DNA of 64,000 nt from Georgfuchsia toluolica (GTDB lineage: Bacteria; Pseudomonadota; Gammaproteobacteria; Burkholderiales; Rhodocyclaceae). Where the stretch lies: positions 2,666,001-2,730,000 of the forward strand of contig NZ_CAJQUM010000001.1 of NCBI RefSeq assembly GCF_907163265.1, written 5' to 3'. The notes under the pieces were generated by a model that worked only from the letters and a program-made list of their open reading frames with translations, did not search any database and was not told where the DNA came from. Below, in pieces: positions 42,245 to 49,917 of the stretch (its first letter is position 1; every line of letters begins with the position of its first letter). The translations under genes and the position numbers were made by a program.

Positions 42245-42889
42245 TCATGCCGGCGCCTTCGCCAGCAGGCCGTTGAGCACGATGTCGAGGTGGGTGCGCA
42301 GGTAAGGTTCGGGATCGCCGCGCTGCCCGCAACTGTCGGCAAAGGAATGCCGCCACAGGTTGAGTTCCAGCGCCGGCGCAAAGATGGAATAGGTCGCCAC
42401 CTCGACGTCGACCGGGCGAAATTCGCCGCGGGCGATGCCGATCTCGAGCGCGCGGCGCACCAGCGCCTCGCCGCGCACGATGACGGTATTGTAGAAATGG
42501 GTGGCGATCTCGGGAAAGTTCGACGCCTCGGCCACCATCAGCTTGCAGAGGCCGGACAACTTGCTTTCACCCACCCGCGACCACCAGAGCAGCAGTATCT
42601 GGCACAGCAGATCCGCGGTGCTGCCGTTAAAGTTGGCAATGATGTCTTCGCCCCGATCGAGCACCGGCACCATGCCATTTTCGACTACCGCCTTAAGCAG
42701 GGACACCTTGCTGTCGAAATAGAGATAGAGCGTACCCTTGGAAACGCCGGCGCGTGCCGCCACGTCTTCGAGCCGCGTCGCGGCAAAGCCCTTCTCGACG
42801 AACAAATCGAGTGCGGCCGCCAGCAACTCTCCGGGGCGGGCTTCCTTGCGGCGGTGACGTGGGGAGGAAGTTTTGCTTGCGGAGGACAT
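42245..42889 (-). CDS. TetR-family repressor of the efflux operon
   Basis: 214 residues. The N-terminal HTH is LAAALDLFVEKGFAATRLEDVAARAGVSKGTLYLYFDSKVSLLKAVVE, and the C-terminal part is a helical ligand-binding domain (TetR_C type). It is the first gene of the adaptor-pump-methyltransferase-tolC series on the same strand, 64 bases before the adaptor. A perfect ACTGAC-CA-GTCAGT palindrome lies 12 bases upstream of its start codon and is the probable operator for self-regulation and control of the pump. Confidence 0.95.
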   Translation of the reverse strand: MSSASKTSSPRHRRKEARPGELLAAALDLFVEKGFAATRLEDVAARAGVSKGTLYLYFDSKVSLLKAVVENGMVPVLDRGEDIIANFNGSTADLLCQILLLWWSRVGESKLSGLCKLMVAEASNFPEIATHFYNTVIVRGEALVRRALEIGIARGEFRPVDVEVATYSIFAPALELNLWRHSFADSCGQRGDPEPYLRTHLDIVLNGLLAKAPA

Positions 42890-42900
42890 AAAAAATAATA

Positions 42901-42914
42901 ACTGACCAGTCAGT
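42901..42914. promoter_or_regulatory. TetR operator-like palindrome ACTGACCAGTCAGT
   Basis: 6-bp arms ACTGAC/GTCAGT with a CA centre, 12 bases upstream of the tetR ATG. TGAC-GTCA-type palindromes in this position are typical autoregulatory sites of AcrR/TtgR-like repressors. Confidence 0.7.
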
Positions 42915-43318
42915 CATTAGCAAGCGCCTGCCGGAGCGCTACATGCGAGGTTTTGTTGTTCTGGTGGGGATAGCTGGCAATTTGGCTCTTCCTGCGCAAG
43001 AACCAGGTATGAACGCGGACTTTCGACCAAATTTGCAATACAAGTCCGCTTTGTGAACTTGATGCTGCCTTTTGGCGAAATTTATTTTTGTTAGCAGTTC
43101 CAAACCGCTCGCCGCTATGAACACTACGACTTATCTTGTCAATCGACGACTTGTTACGGTACGGACTAACAGTCTGCCTACTATGGCAAAGCGTAAAAAA
43201 TTGTGAAATGGCAGGATTTGCTGCAATAGGTCTTCTCTGATTTACTTTAGCGCATACTATGAAATAAATGTCCATGTTATCAATGTGGCGCGATCAACAA
43301 TAAAATGGAAAAAAGAAC
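42915..43318. other. AT-rich divergent intergenic region
   Basis: About 400 bases between tetR and the response regulator gene, more AT-rich than its surroundings. No gene is supported; a 121-codon open frame on the minus strand has no family look. It must hold the promoters of both transcription units. Candidate -10-like TATGAAATAA occurs near 43258, but I cannot fix a pair with confidence. Confidence 0.4.
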
Positions 43319-44017
43319 GTGAGAATTTGTTTGCTTGAAGATGATATGGCCCAACTGCACTTGTTGAACATGTGGCTGTGCCAAGCGGACTACACTGTTT
43401 TTCAGTTCAGTACTGGACGCTCGCTGATGGCAAGTCTGCGCCAGCAGAGCTATGATTTGTTCATCATTGATTGGAATGTGCCGGATTTGAGTGGCATCGA
43501 AGTGCTGCGCAGGATACGTTTGCGCTTCGGCGAGAAGCTGCCGGTCATATTTGCAACTCAGCGTGACTTTGAAGAAGACATTGTCGAAGCGCTAAATTCC
43601 GGTGCGGACGATTATCTGGTCAAGCCAGTCAGGAAAAACATCCTTTTGGCTAAAGTCAAGGCCTTGATCCGTCGCGCCTATCCAGTCTCCGCGACTAAAC
43701 TGTTGTCATTCCCACCTTTCGAGATCGATACAGACAAGTCCGAGTTGTACCGCAACGGTGAAGCGGTATCTCTTACCAATAAGGAGTACCTGCTCGCTTT
43801 GGAGTTATTTCGTAATCTGGGCCGCATTGTGTCACGTACCGAACTATTCCAGAAGATCTGGGGGCAAGATGGTTCCCCCAGCATGCGAACTATCGATGCC
43901 CATGTCAGCGCCATACGGCGGAAACTGCCGCTTTCGCCCGATAATGGTTATTCGATCGTTCCCGTGTATGGTTTTGGTTATCGTCTTGATTGCCAGTCTC
44001 CGGCCGAGGATTCCTGA
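43319..44017 (+). CDS. OmpR-family response regulator
   Basis: 232 residues from GTG 43319. Receiver domain (1-120): MRICLLEDDMAQ with the acidic pocket, phospho-acceptor Asp in LFIIDWNVPDLSG, and KPVRKNILLAKVKALIRR with the conserved Lys. DNA-binding winged helix (about 130-225): EAVSLTNKEYLLALELFRNLGRIVSRTELFQKIWG, RTIDAHVSAIRRKL and YGFGYRL. It precedes the CHASE2 sensor kinase gene by 17 bases and is its probable partner. Targets are unknown, but the pilus operon lies about 4 kb away. Confidence 0.95.
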   Translation: MRICLLEDDMAQLHLLNMWLCQADYTVFQFSTGRSLMASLRQQSYDLFIIDWNVPDLSGIEVLRRIRLRFGEKLPVIFATQRDFEEDIVEALNSGADDYLVKPVRKNILLAKVKALIRRAYPVSATKLLSFPPFEIDTDKSELYRNGEAVSLTNKEYLLALELFRNLGRIVSRTELFQKIWGQDGSPSMRTIDAHVSAIRRKLPLSPDNGYSIVPVYGFGYRLDCQSPAEDS

Positions 44018-44034
44018 AGGACGGGTTGTCAAAA

Positions 44035-46314
44035 ATGCAGGCACCGGAGGGGGCATTGGCGTCCAGGCGTAAGAAACACAGCCTCGCCTACGAATGGGGG
44101 ATAGTCACCGGCGTCGTCACCATTATTTCATTTCTGCTGGTTGCCGGCTCCTGGACCTGGAACCTTGATCAGGTGATTTATGACGCAGGCATCTTTTTGC
44201 TCAAACGGCCGGCGCGCGAAGATGTGATAATCGTATCAATCGATGATGAAAGCATAGCAACCGTGGGGCCGTGGCCCTGGCCGGGCGCCACGATTGCATC
44301 GTTGCTTGATCATATGTCCGCGGCCCGACCAAAGGCGGTGGGCATCGATATGGTGTTTGCCGGGCCGGATACCCTTAGCCGCCGCGATAACAAGCTGCTC
44401 GCCGAAGCCTTGCGCAAAACGCCGAACGCCATGCTGCCTGTGTTCAAGGTGCAAGGGCAGGAGGTAAAGCCAGCCGTGGACTTTGCCCGGAACGCACAGC
44501 TCGTGAGCACCAACCCCCAGATCTACCCGGACGAGGTATTACACAACGTCAGCCTCGTATCACAGGAAACCGGCAACCCAAGGCCCCATATGGCGTTTGC
44601 CATGGCGAAAGTGGCCGGTATTGCGGCACCTCCCGGCGATGCCAATGAATATCTGATTTCCTATGTGGGGCCTCCGGGGACGATTAAACACGTCTCCGCC
44701 GCAGCAGTACTACAGGGAAATGTTCCGCCGAACCTGCTTGCAGGCAAGTTCATATTGCTCGGGTTTACCGCATCTCGATTGGCAAACTGGCATCTCACGC
44801 CGTCTGTTATCGGCAGTGAAAAAATGGCTGGAGTTGAAGTAACGGCGAACATACTGTGTTCATTGCTGGATCGCAAATACATCAGGCAACCCGATATATT
44901 ATTCGTGGGACTCGTCACGGCAACTGCAATGTTGCTGCTGTTGATTGCCTTTTATCGGGCAAGCCAGTGGCTTTCCTTGTGCCTGATGTTTGCCACTGCA
45001 GTATTTGCGCCTGTGCTGGCGCTGGTATTGCTTTATCGCTTCGGCCTGTGGTTTCCTCCGATGTCGGTAACCGTTTCTGCCCTCTTCGCGTATCCGTACT
45101 GGAATTGGAAAAGGCTCGAAACCATTTGCAACTATCTTGATGAGGAAATAGTCAGGCTCGAGCACGATCAACATAAGGTGCCGCCGGTTCGGGCAGTAGG
45201 CCTTATCAGTTTTGCCGACTACATCCAGAATCGGGTTGAGTTGATTCACGTCAACATCAATTATTTGCGCGCAGCGCGAAAGTTTCTAAGCGAAAGCCTG
45301 GATGGATTACCTTTCGCGGCGCTCGTGGTCACCCCCGACGGAAAATTGGTGACGGCCAATCAACGGGCGCTGGAATTGTGCCAGCTGGACAAGATGGACT
45401 TGAGCCGCCATCGTATTGATCACGCTTTGGCCCACCACGTCGAACTCGATGGATCGGACTGGCTCACCGCGGTATTATCGGCATTGAAGGGCGATGAACT
45501 TGACTTGAAGGCCGGCGATTCAAAGGGTAGCGAATTCGAAGTCGCCCTGGCTCCGTTCCGGAATGATGAGGGGGTCGTGTCCGGTCTGATCATCGTGATC
45601 GAAGATGTTACTGCACTGCGCCTAGCGCAGCGCGAGCGCGAAGATGCACTGTCCTTCCTTTCGCACGATATCCGCGCGCCGCAAAATTCCATCATGGCGC
45701 TGGCTGAGCTTCAACGCGATAGCGGGATGCGCAAGCCAGAAGCCGAGTTCGTGGCTGATGTCGAGGCCCTGGCGCGAAAGACGGTCATGCTGGCAGAGGA
45801 CTTTTTGTACCTGGCCATGGCGGATTCGAAAACATTGAATCTGGACAAGTATGACCTGCAATCGCTGGTTGATGATTGCGTCGCAGAAATCCAGCCACAG
45901 GCCCGTGCCAAGCAAATTTCGATTGAGATTTCCGAAGCAGACGATAGGGCTGTCGTCATGGCGGATCGTTCCCTGCTGGTCCGCGCGATAGGCAATCTGC
46001 TGGTCAACGCTGTCAAGTACTCACCACAGGGAGGAGTAATCATCATGAAATGCGAAATTTCCGTTATGGATGCGATTTGCAGTATTTCCGACAACGGCCC
46101 GGGGATTCATGAGGATGATTTGCCCAAACTATTCCGGCGGTTTTCACGGGCGCAAAGCAGGGATTCGAGAATTTCCGGTTCTGGATTGGGCCTGGTTTTT
46201 GTGGACGTTGTCGCCCGACGGCATCGGGGACGCACGCTTGTAAAAAGCATTCCCGAGCGTGGGGCGACGTTTTCCATTGTTTTGCCGCGTATAGATCCCC
46301 TGGATGCCGAATGA
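44035..46314 (+). CDS. CHASE2-domain sensor histidine kinase
   Basis: 759 residues from ATG 44035. After one membrane helix (WGIVTGVVTIISFLLVAGSW) comes a periplasmic CHASE2 domain (VIYDAGIFLLKRPAREDVIIVSIDDESIATVGPWPWP ... GKFILLGFTASRL), then three membrane helices (about 285-365), a PAS-like region (LPFAALVVTPDGKLVTANQRALELC), HisKA with FLSHDIRAPQNSIMAL (His544), and HATPase with GNLLVNAVKYS, DNGPGI and GSGLGLVF. The external CHASE2 domain should sense an unknown signal and pass phosphate to the adjacent regulator. The gene converges with the diguanylate cyclase. Confidence 0.95.
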   Translation: MQAPEGALASRRKKHSLAYEWGIVTGVVTIISFLLVAGSWTWNLDQVIYDAGIFLLKRPAREDVIIVSIDDESIATVGPWPWPGATIASLLDHMSAARPKAVGIDMVFAGPDTLSRRDNKLLAEALRKTPNAMLPVFKVQGQEVKPAVDFARNAQLVSTNPQIYPDEVLHNVSLVSQETGNPRPHMAFAMAKVAGIAAPPGDANEYLISYVGPPGTIKHVSAAAVLQGNVPPNLLAGKFILLGFTASRLANWHLTPSVIGSEKMAGVEVTANILCSLLDRKYIRQPDILFVGLVTATAMLLLLIAFYRASQWLSLCLMFATAVFAPVLALVLLYRFGLWFPPMSVTVSALFAYPYWNWKRLETICNYLDEEIVRLEHDQHKVPPVRAVGLISFADYIQNRVELIHVNINYLRAARKFLSESLDGLPFAALVVTPDGKLVTANQRALELCQLDKMDLSRHRIDHALAHHVELDGSDWLTAVLSALKGDELDLKAGDSKGSEFEVALAPFRNDEGVVSGLIIVIEDVTALRLAQREREDALSFLSHDIRAPQNSIMALAELQRDSGMRKPEAEFVADVEALARKTVMLAEDFLYLAMADSKTLNLDKYDLQSLVDDCVAEIQPQARAKQISIEISEADDRAVVMADRSLLVRAIGNLLVNAVKYSPQGGVIIMKCEISVMDAICSISDNGPGIHEDDLPKLFRRFSRAQSRDSRISGSGLGLVFVDVVARRHRGRTLVKSIPERGATFSIVLPRIDPLDAE

Positions 46315-46407
46315 ACCTGAAAGCCTTATTTTGAACCATGGGTGAGACACCGCATGCCTGCCATGCCTTGTGTTTTCGCCGTGTTCGCCGTGATGAACTG
46401 CGTTTGC

Positions 46408-47286
46408 TTAACGCCTGTCGCGATTCTTCGCTTCGTACATAAGGAAATCCGCCCGGCGTATCAGCCCTTTCGGGGATTCTTTCCGATCGAACTCCGCGAT
46501 GCCCATGCTGATGCTGACCAGCGGGCAGCCCCGCTTGGGACTCCATTCTTCGGCCCAGCGTTTATCAAACGATTCCTTTAACCGACGGCCGATGGCTTCG
46601 GCTTCCTCACTGCACGTCTCGAGCAGCAGCAGCATGAACTCGTCGCCGCCGTAGCGAAATGCCATGTCAGTCTTGCGGAGCACTTTCCGTATCGTATTTG
46701 CGACAAAGCGCAGCGCCTTGTCGCCTTCCAGATGGCCAAGTGCATCGTTCACCTGCTTGAAGTTGTCCAAGTCGGTACAAATCAGGTTCAGGGGCCGGAA
46801 ATGGCGCTTGGCCCGCTCTATTTCCGTTTCCAGCACGGCATGAAAATGACGCTGGTTGTACAGACCTGTCAGGCTGTCAGTTATCGACATGCTCTTGAGC
46901 TTCAACTCGACTTTCTTGGACTCAGTCAAGTCGTGAAAGAAACCGATGCTGCCAACCTCCTCTCCATCGCGTACGATGAGCTTGGCCGACAGACGAATGT
47001 CAATAATGCGCTTCTTCTTGGAGAGCAACTGCGTTTCATGGCCCTGGATATTTCGATCTGGACTCGTGTAAAGCAGCTTGTTAACGAAACGCGCCTGGTC
47101 AGCGGTGGCGAATATCTGTTTGATGGAAATCCGTCCGATTACTTCTTCGCCGCTGTAACCGAGCAACTTTTCCGCAGCGATATTGAACATAACGATAATT
47201 CCGGCTCGGTTCACCGCAATGATCGGGTCGGGACTCAGCGAAATCAGCTCTTGAAGGTCAGTCGCTACGAGCGAAATTTTTTCCAC
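46408..47286 (-). CDS. PAS-GGDEF diguanylate cyclase
   Basis: 292 residues, no membrane segment. An N-terminal PAS domain (LISLSPDPIIAVNRAGIIVMFNIAAEKLLGYSGEEVIGR...RIIDIRLSAKLIVRDG) is followed by a GGDEF domain: DSLTGLYNQRHFHAVL, DNFKQVNDALGH, and active site FRYGGDEFMLLLLE. The sequence RKTD five residues before GGDEF is an intact inhibitory I-site (RxxD), so the enzyme should make c-di-GMP and be product-inhibited. It stands 27 bases downstream of the hemerythrin gene on the same strand, suggesting a joint response to oxygen or redox state. Confidence 0.95.
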   Translation of the reverse strand: MEKISLVATDLQELISLSPDPIIAVNRAGIIVMFNIAAEKLLGYSGEEVIGRISIKQIFATADQARFVNKLLYTSPDRNIQGHETQLLSKKKRIIDIRLSAKLIVRDGEEVGSIGFFHDLTESKKVELKLKSMSITDSLTGLYNQRHFHAVLETEIERAKRHFRPLNLICTDLDNFKQVNDALGHLEGDKALRFVANTIRKVLRKTDMAFRYGGDEFMLLLLETCSEEAEAIGRRLKESFDKRWAEEWSPKRGCPLVSISMGIAEFDRKESPKGLIRRADFLMYEAKNRDRR

Positions 47287-47313
47287 GGGGCCTAAAGAGA
47301 AAGCTGCGGCGAT

Positions 47314-47751
47314 TCAGATCGCATTTTCTGGCAATGATGTCGGCATCTTTGACTTCACCACTGGGGCGACGCCTAAAATAAACTCAGCATAGTCCTGCCT
47401 GTCTGCCGCCAGGATGTGGTCCCGTAGCCACGCATGCAGAAACCTGATCATCTCCGTATCGGTGGACGCGCGGAGCGAATGTTGTTCTATCTCGGCCATT
47501 TTGATAAAAAAATATTCATGGTCAGTTTTGTGTTTTTCGGCGCCCGGAATGCCAAACAGACGCATTAGTGCTTCCTCGAAATCGAAGTGCCGGCGGGCGA
47601 CTTGAGCGAGTTCAACCAGCGCGTAGTGTGTTTGTCCCCGGTTGCGCCTTGCGGTGACAAACTTTTCCACGTTGGAGAATTGAGCAATCAGATCTTCGTG
47701 CTGGTCATCGATTTCTTTGATGCCAATAAAATATTCAGGCTTCCATTGCAT
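47314..47751 (-). CDS. Bacteriohemerythrin
   Basis: 145 residues. All seven di-iron ligands of the hemerythrin fold are present: His18 (DDQHED), His55 and Glu59 (RRHFDFEE), His74 and His78 (HKTDHEYF), His112 and Asp117 (WLRDHILAADRQ). Such proteins bind O2 reversibly and act as oxygen sensors or carriers; some are fused to or neighbours of diguanylate cyclases. Here the next gene on the strand is a PAS-GGDEF cyclase only 27 bases away. Start ATG 47751. Confidence 0.96.
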   Translation of the reverse strand: MQWKPEYFIGIKEIDDQHEDLIAQFSNVEKFVTARRNRGQTHYALVELAQVARRHFDFEEALMRLFGIPGAEKHKTDHEYFFIKMAEIEQHSLRASTDTEMIRFLHAWLRDHILAADRQDYAEFILGVAPVVKSKMPTSLPENAI

Positions 47752-48048
47752 TGCGACTATCCTCCATCGACCCCGTTGCGGACAAGCATGCGCAGCACGC
47801 TACTCACTCAACCTGCGTAGTCGCAATCTCGACTGGCTGGACCTGGCTGATCCGAGACGGCCAACGAACCTGGGGTGACGTTTTGAATGGGCACCGACTA
47901 TAAGAAAATTATGTGAAGTTAGGCGGGGAAATCACAGTATTTAACAAATCCGATATTGACTTGCCTGGCGAATGTATTGATCATGCGCACCGTATGACTT
48001 TGGCCATAATTCCATTTGAATAAAATCGAGAACAGGATGGGAACAAAC
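47752..48048. other. Divergent intergenic region upstream of the pilus operon
   Basis: About 300 bases between the hemerythrin start and the first spore-coat-U gene, containing the promoters of both. Around 47830-47880 a structured GC-rich stretch (CTGGCTG...CGGCCAACGAACCTGGGG) stands out, while 47900-48030 is AT-rich. I checked for a c-di-GMP riboswitch and saw no match to its conserved core. Confidence 0.4.
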
Positions 48049-48510
48049 ATGAACAAACAGATACTTTTGACTTCTATCGCCACGCTGGTCGGCATCCTGG
48101 GCAGCACCGCCACGCTGGCGAGCGACTCCGCAACGGTGGCTGTCTCCGCCACCGTGACCGGTGTTTGCAAGTTCAACAGCGGTGGTTCGGTGGCCTTTAC
48201 GCTCGATCCAAGCGTAGGTGGCACGGTCAACGGGACAGTGACCCAACCGGCCTTCTGGTGCACCAAGGGCGCGTCTTACACCCTATCCGACAACAAAGGT
48301 GTCAACGGAGGCGGGACGGCGACCAAGATGAAGCATGCCACGCTGGCCGATTTGATCCCCTACAGCCTCAGCTATACGACCACTGGCTCCGGATCGGGCG
48401 CGGGTACCCCGATCAGCATGAACATCGCTGCGTCGGTCCTCCAAGCCGATTACATCAACGCTTCGGCCGGCAGCTACGCCGACACCGTCACGTTGTCGAT
48501 TACACCGTAA
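48049..48510 (+). CDS. Spore coat U-domain pilus subunit (first)
   Basis: 153 residues from ATG 48049, which has AGGA about ten bases upstream. Sec signal MNKQILLTSIATLVGILGSTATLAS, then ATVAVSATVTGVCKFNSGGSVAFTLD and the SCPU ending YADTVTLSITP. Two Cys residues (in GVCKF and FWCTKG) should form the usual disulfide. It resembles the main shaft subunits of Csu-type archaic chaperone-usher pili: periplasmic subunits polymerised by donor-strand exchange. First of five genes on this strand. Confidence 0.9.
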   Translation: MNKQILLTSIATLVGILGSTATLASDSATVAVSATVTGVCKFNSGGSVAFTLDPSVGGTVNGTVTQPAFWCTKGASYTLSDNKGVNGGGTATKMKHATLADLIPYSLSYTTTGSGSGAGTPISMNIAASVLQADYINASAGSYADTVTLSITP

Positions 48511-48562
48511 TCCCATTACAGCAAAGGAAACTCGGCCGCCTAAGCGTTCAGGTGGCTGAGTC

Positions 48563-49087
48563 GTGGTGCGCTTAAATTTCCGGCTCACGACCAACCTGGC
48601 CCAGCTACGACAGAGATCGGAGTGGCTTGTCTGCGTCCTGCTTCTGCTCAGTGCGGCTGTACCTGCAATGGCCGGTGGCAATGCCGGGGTGTCGGTTAGC
48701 GCTACCGTATTATCAAAGAATAGCTGCAAGTTCCAAGGTAGCGTGGCGATTGCGCTGGCCTTCGGCAACATCAGTCCGGCCAGCGCAACGCCGGCGACGG
48801 CCAGCGCCAGCCTCGCATTCTCGTGCGGCGGCGCGTCGCCGAGCGTGACCTATGCCCTCAATCAAGACAGTGGCATGTACAAGGCCGGCCCCAATGCCAA
48901 CCGCATGAAGCATGCGACGCAGGCGGCTTATCTGCCCTACACCCTTACCATTACCCCGTCCTCGGGTACAGTAGCGAAAAACGCTACCCAAAGCGTCACT
49001 GTTTCTGGCAGCGTCGCTCCGGCGGACTTTCAAGATGCGACGGCGGGCGTCTACGCCGACACCGTTGTTATTACGCTGAATCCCTGA
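48563..49087 (+). CDS. Spore coat U-domain pilus subunit (second)
   Basis: 174 residues from GTG 48563. A longer basic lead precedes the hydrophobic signal (WLVCVLLLLSAAVPAMA), then the same domain type: GVSVSATVLSKNSCKFQGSVAIALAFGNISPAS, one Cys in CKF and a second in AFSCGGAS, and the shared ending YADTVVITLNP. It parallels the first subunit in MKHAT and LPYTL motifs, indicating a local duplication. Probably a minor or alternative pilin of the Csu-like system. Confidence 0.88.
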   Translation: MVRLNFRLTTNLAQLRQRSEWLVCVLLLLSAAVPAMAGGNAGVSVSATVLSKNSCKFQGSVAIALAFGNISPASATPATASASLAFSCGGASPSVTYALNQDSGMYKAGPNANRMKHATQAAYLPYTLTITPSSGTVAKNATQSVTVSGSVAPADFQDATAGVYADTVVITLNP

Positions 49088-49150
49088 CAGAAACGTCGCT
49101 GCGGGGCACACGGAGCAGTGGAGCGGACTCCCGCCTGACTAGGAAAATCA

Positions 49151-49906
49151 ATGAGCCTTTTTAAAACGACAACCCTCCGCCGCCTTGCTGGTCTCCTTTT
49201 CAGTTTCGTCATCCTGCCGGCGGTGGCGGCCAACTTCGGGGTCTCGCCGATCAGGATCGAACTCGATCGCGGGGCCAAGTCCGGCGCCATTACCGTCGCC
49301 AATGACGAAGAGGGGGAGACCCTGCGCGTTCAGCTAAGGCTGTTCGAATGGACGCAGGATGCGACCGGTAAGGACGAATACCGGGAGAGTGACGACCTGC
49401 TTTACTTTCCGCGGCTAATGACGCTGGAAAAGGGCGAGCAGAAACTGGTGCGCGTCGGTCTGCGCGTACCGGTGACGGTACAGGAGAAAACCTACCGCCT
49501 GTTTATCGAGGAACTGTCGGCACCACCAGCGGCCGGTGCGGCGCCCGGCGCCCAGGTCGCGATCGCCGTGCGCTTCGGTGTGCCCATTTTCGTCAAGCCG
49601 GTGAAAGAGGAAGTTCGGGGAGCGATCGAGAAAATCAGTCTGGCGAAAGGCGTGCTGCGAGTCGGCGTGCGCAACAAAGGCAACGTGGAGTTCACCATCA
49701 AATCAGTTGCGGCTAGCTCCGGTGAGGCTTTCTCCAAGGAAGTAGCAGGCTGGTACCTGCTGGCAGGGGCCAGCCGCGAGTATGCCATCGAACTACCGGA
49801 AGAGACCTGTAATCGGCTGAAGTGGCTCGATATCGCAGTGAAAACGGACAGGTCGCTCGAACTCAAGGGAACACTGGAAGTCATCGCATCGATGTGCAGG
49901 CGCTGA
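49151..49906 (+). CDS. Pilus periplasmic chaperone (Csu-type)
   Basis: 251 residues, ATG 49151, Sec signal LAGLLFSFVILPAVAA. Chaperone N-domain: NFGVSPIRIELDRGAKSGAITVANDEEGETLRVQLRLFEWTQ, with the donor strand FPRLMTLEKGEQKLVRVGLR carrying alternating hydrophobics, then YRLFIEELSAPP and the C-domain AIAVRFGVPIFVKP. It caps subunits by donor-strand complementation and delivers them to the usher. It resembles CsuC. The usher follows after 11 bases. Confidence 0.93.
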   Translation: MSLFKTTTLRRLAGLLFSFVILPAVAANFGVSPIRIELDRGAKSGAITVANDEEGETLRVQLRLFEWTQDATGKDEYRESDDLLYFPRLMTLEKGEQKLVRVGLRVPVTVQEKTYRLFIEELSAPPAAGAAPGAQVAIAVRFGVPIFVKPVKEEVRGAIEKISLAKGVLRVGVRNKGNVEFTIKSVAASSGEAFSKEVAGWYLLAGASREYAIELPEETCNRLKWLDIAVKTDRSLELKGTLEVIASMCRR

Positions 49907-49917
49907 AGGGGAAACCG

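Noticed and set aside
47752-48048. c-di-GMP riboswitch before the pilus operon
   Set aside because: A structured stretch exists, but the conserved core and the tetraloop receptor sequences of either known class are not visible.
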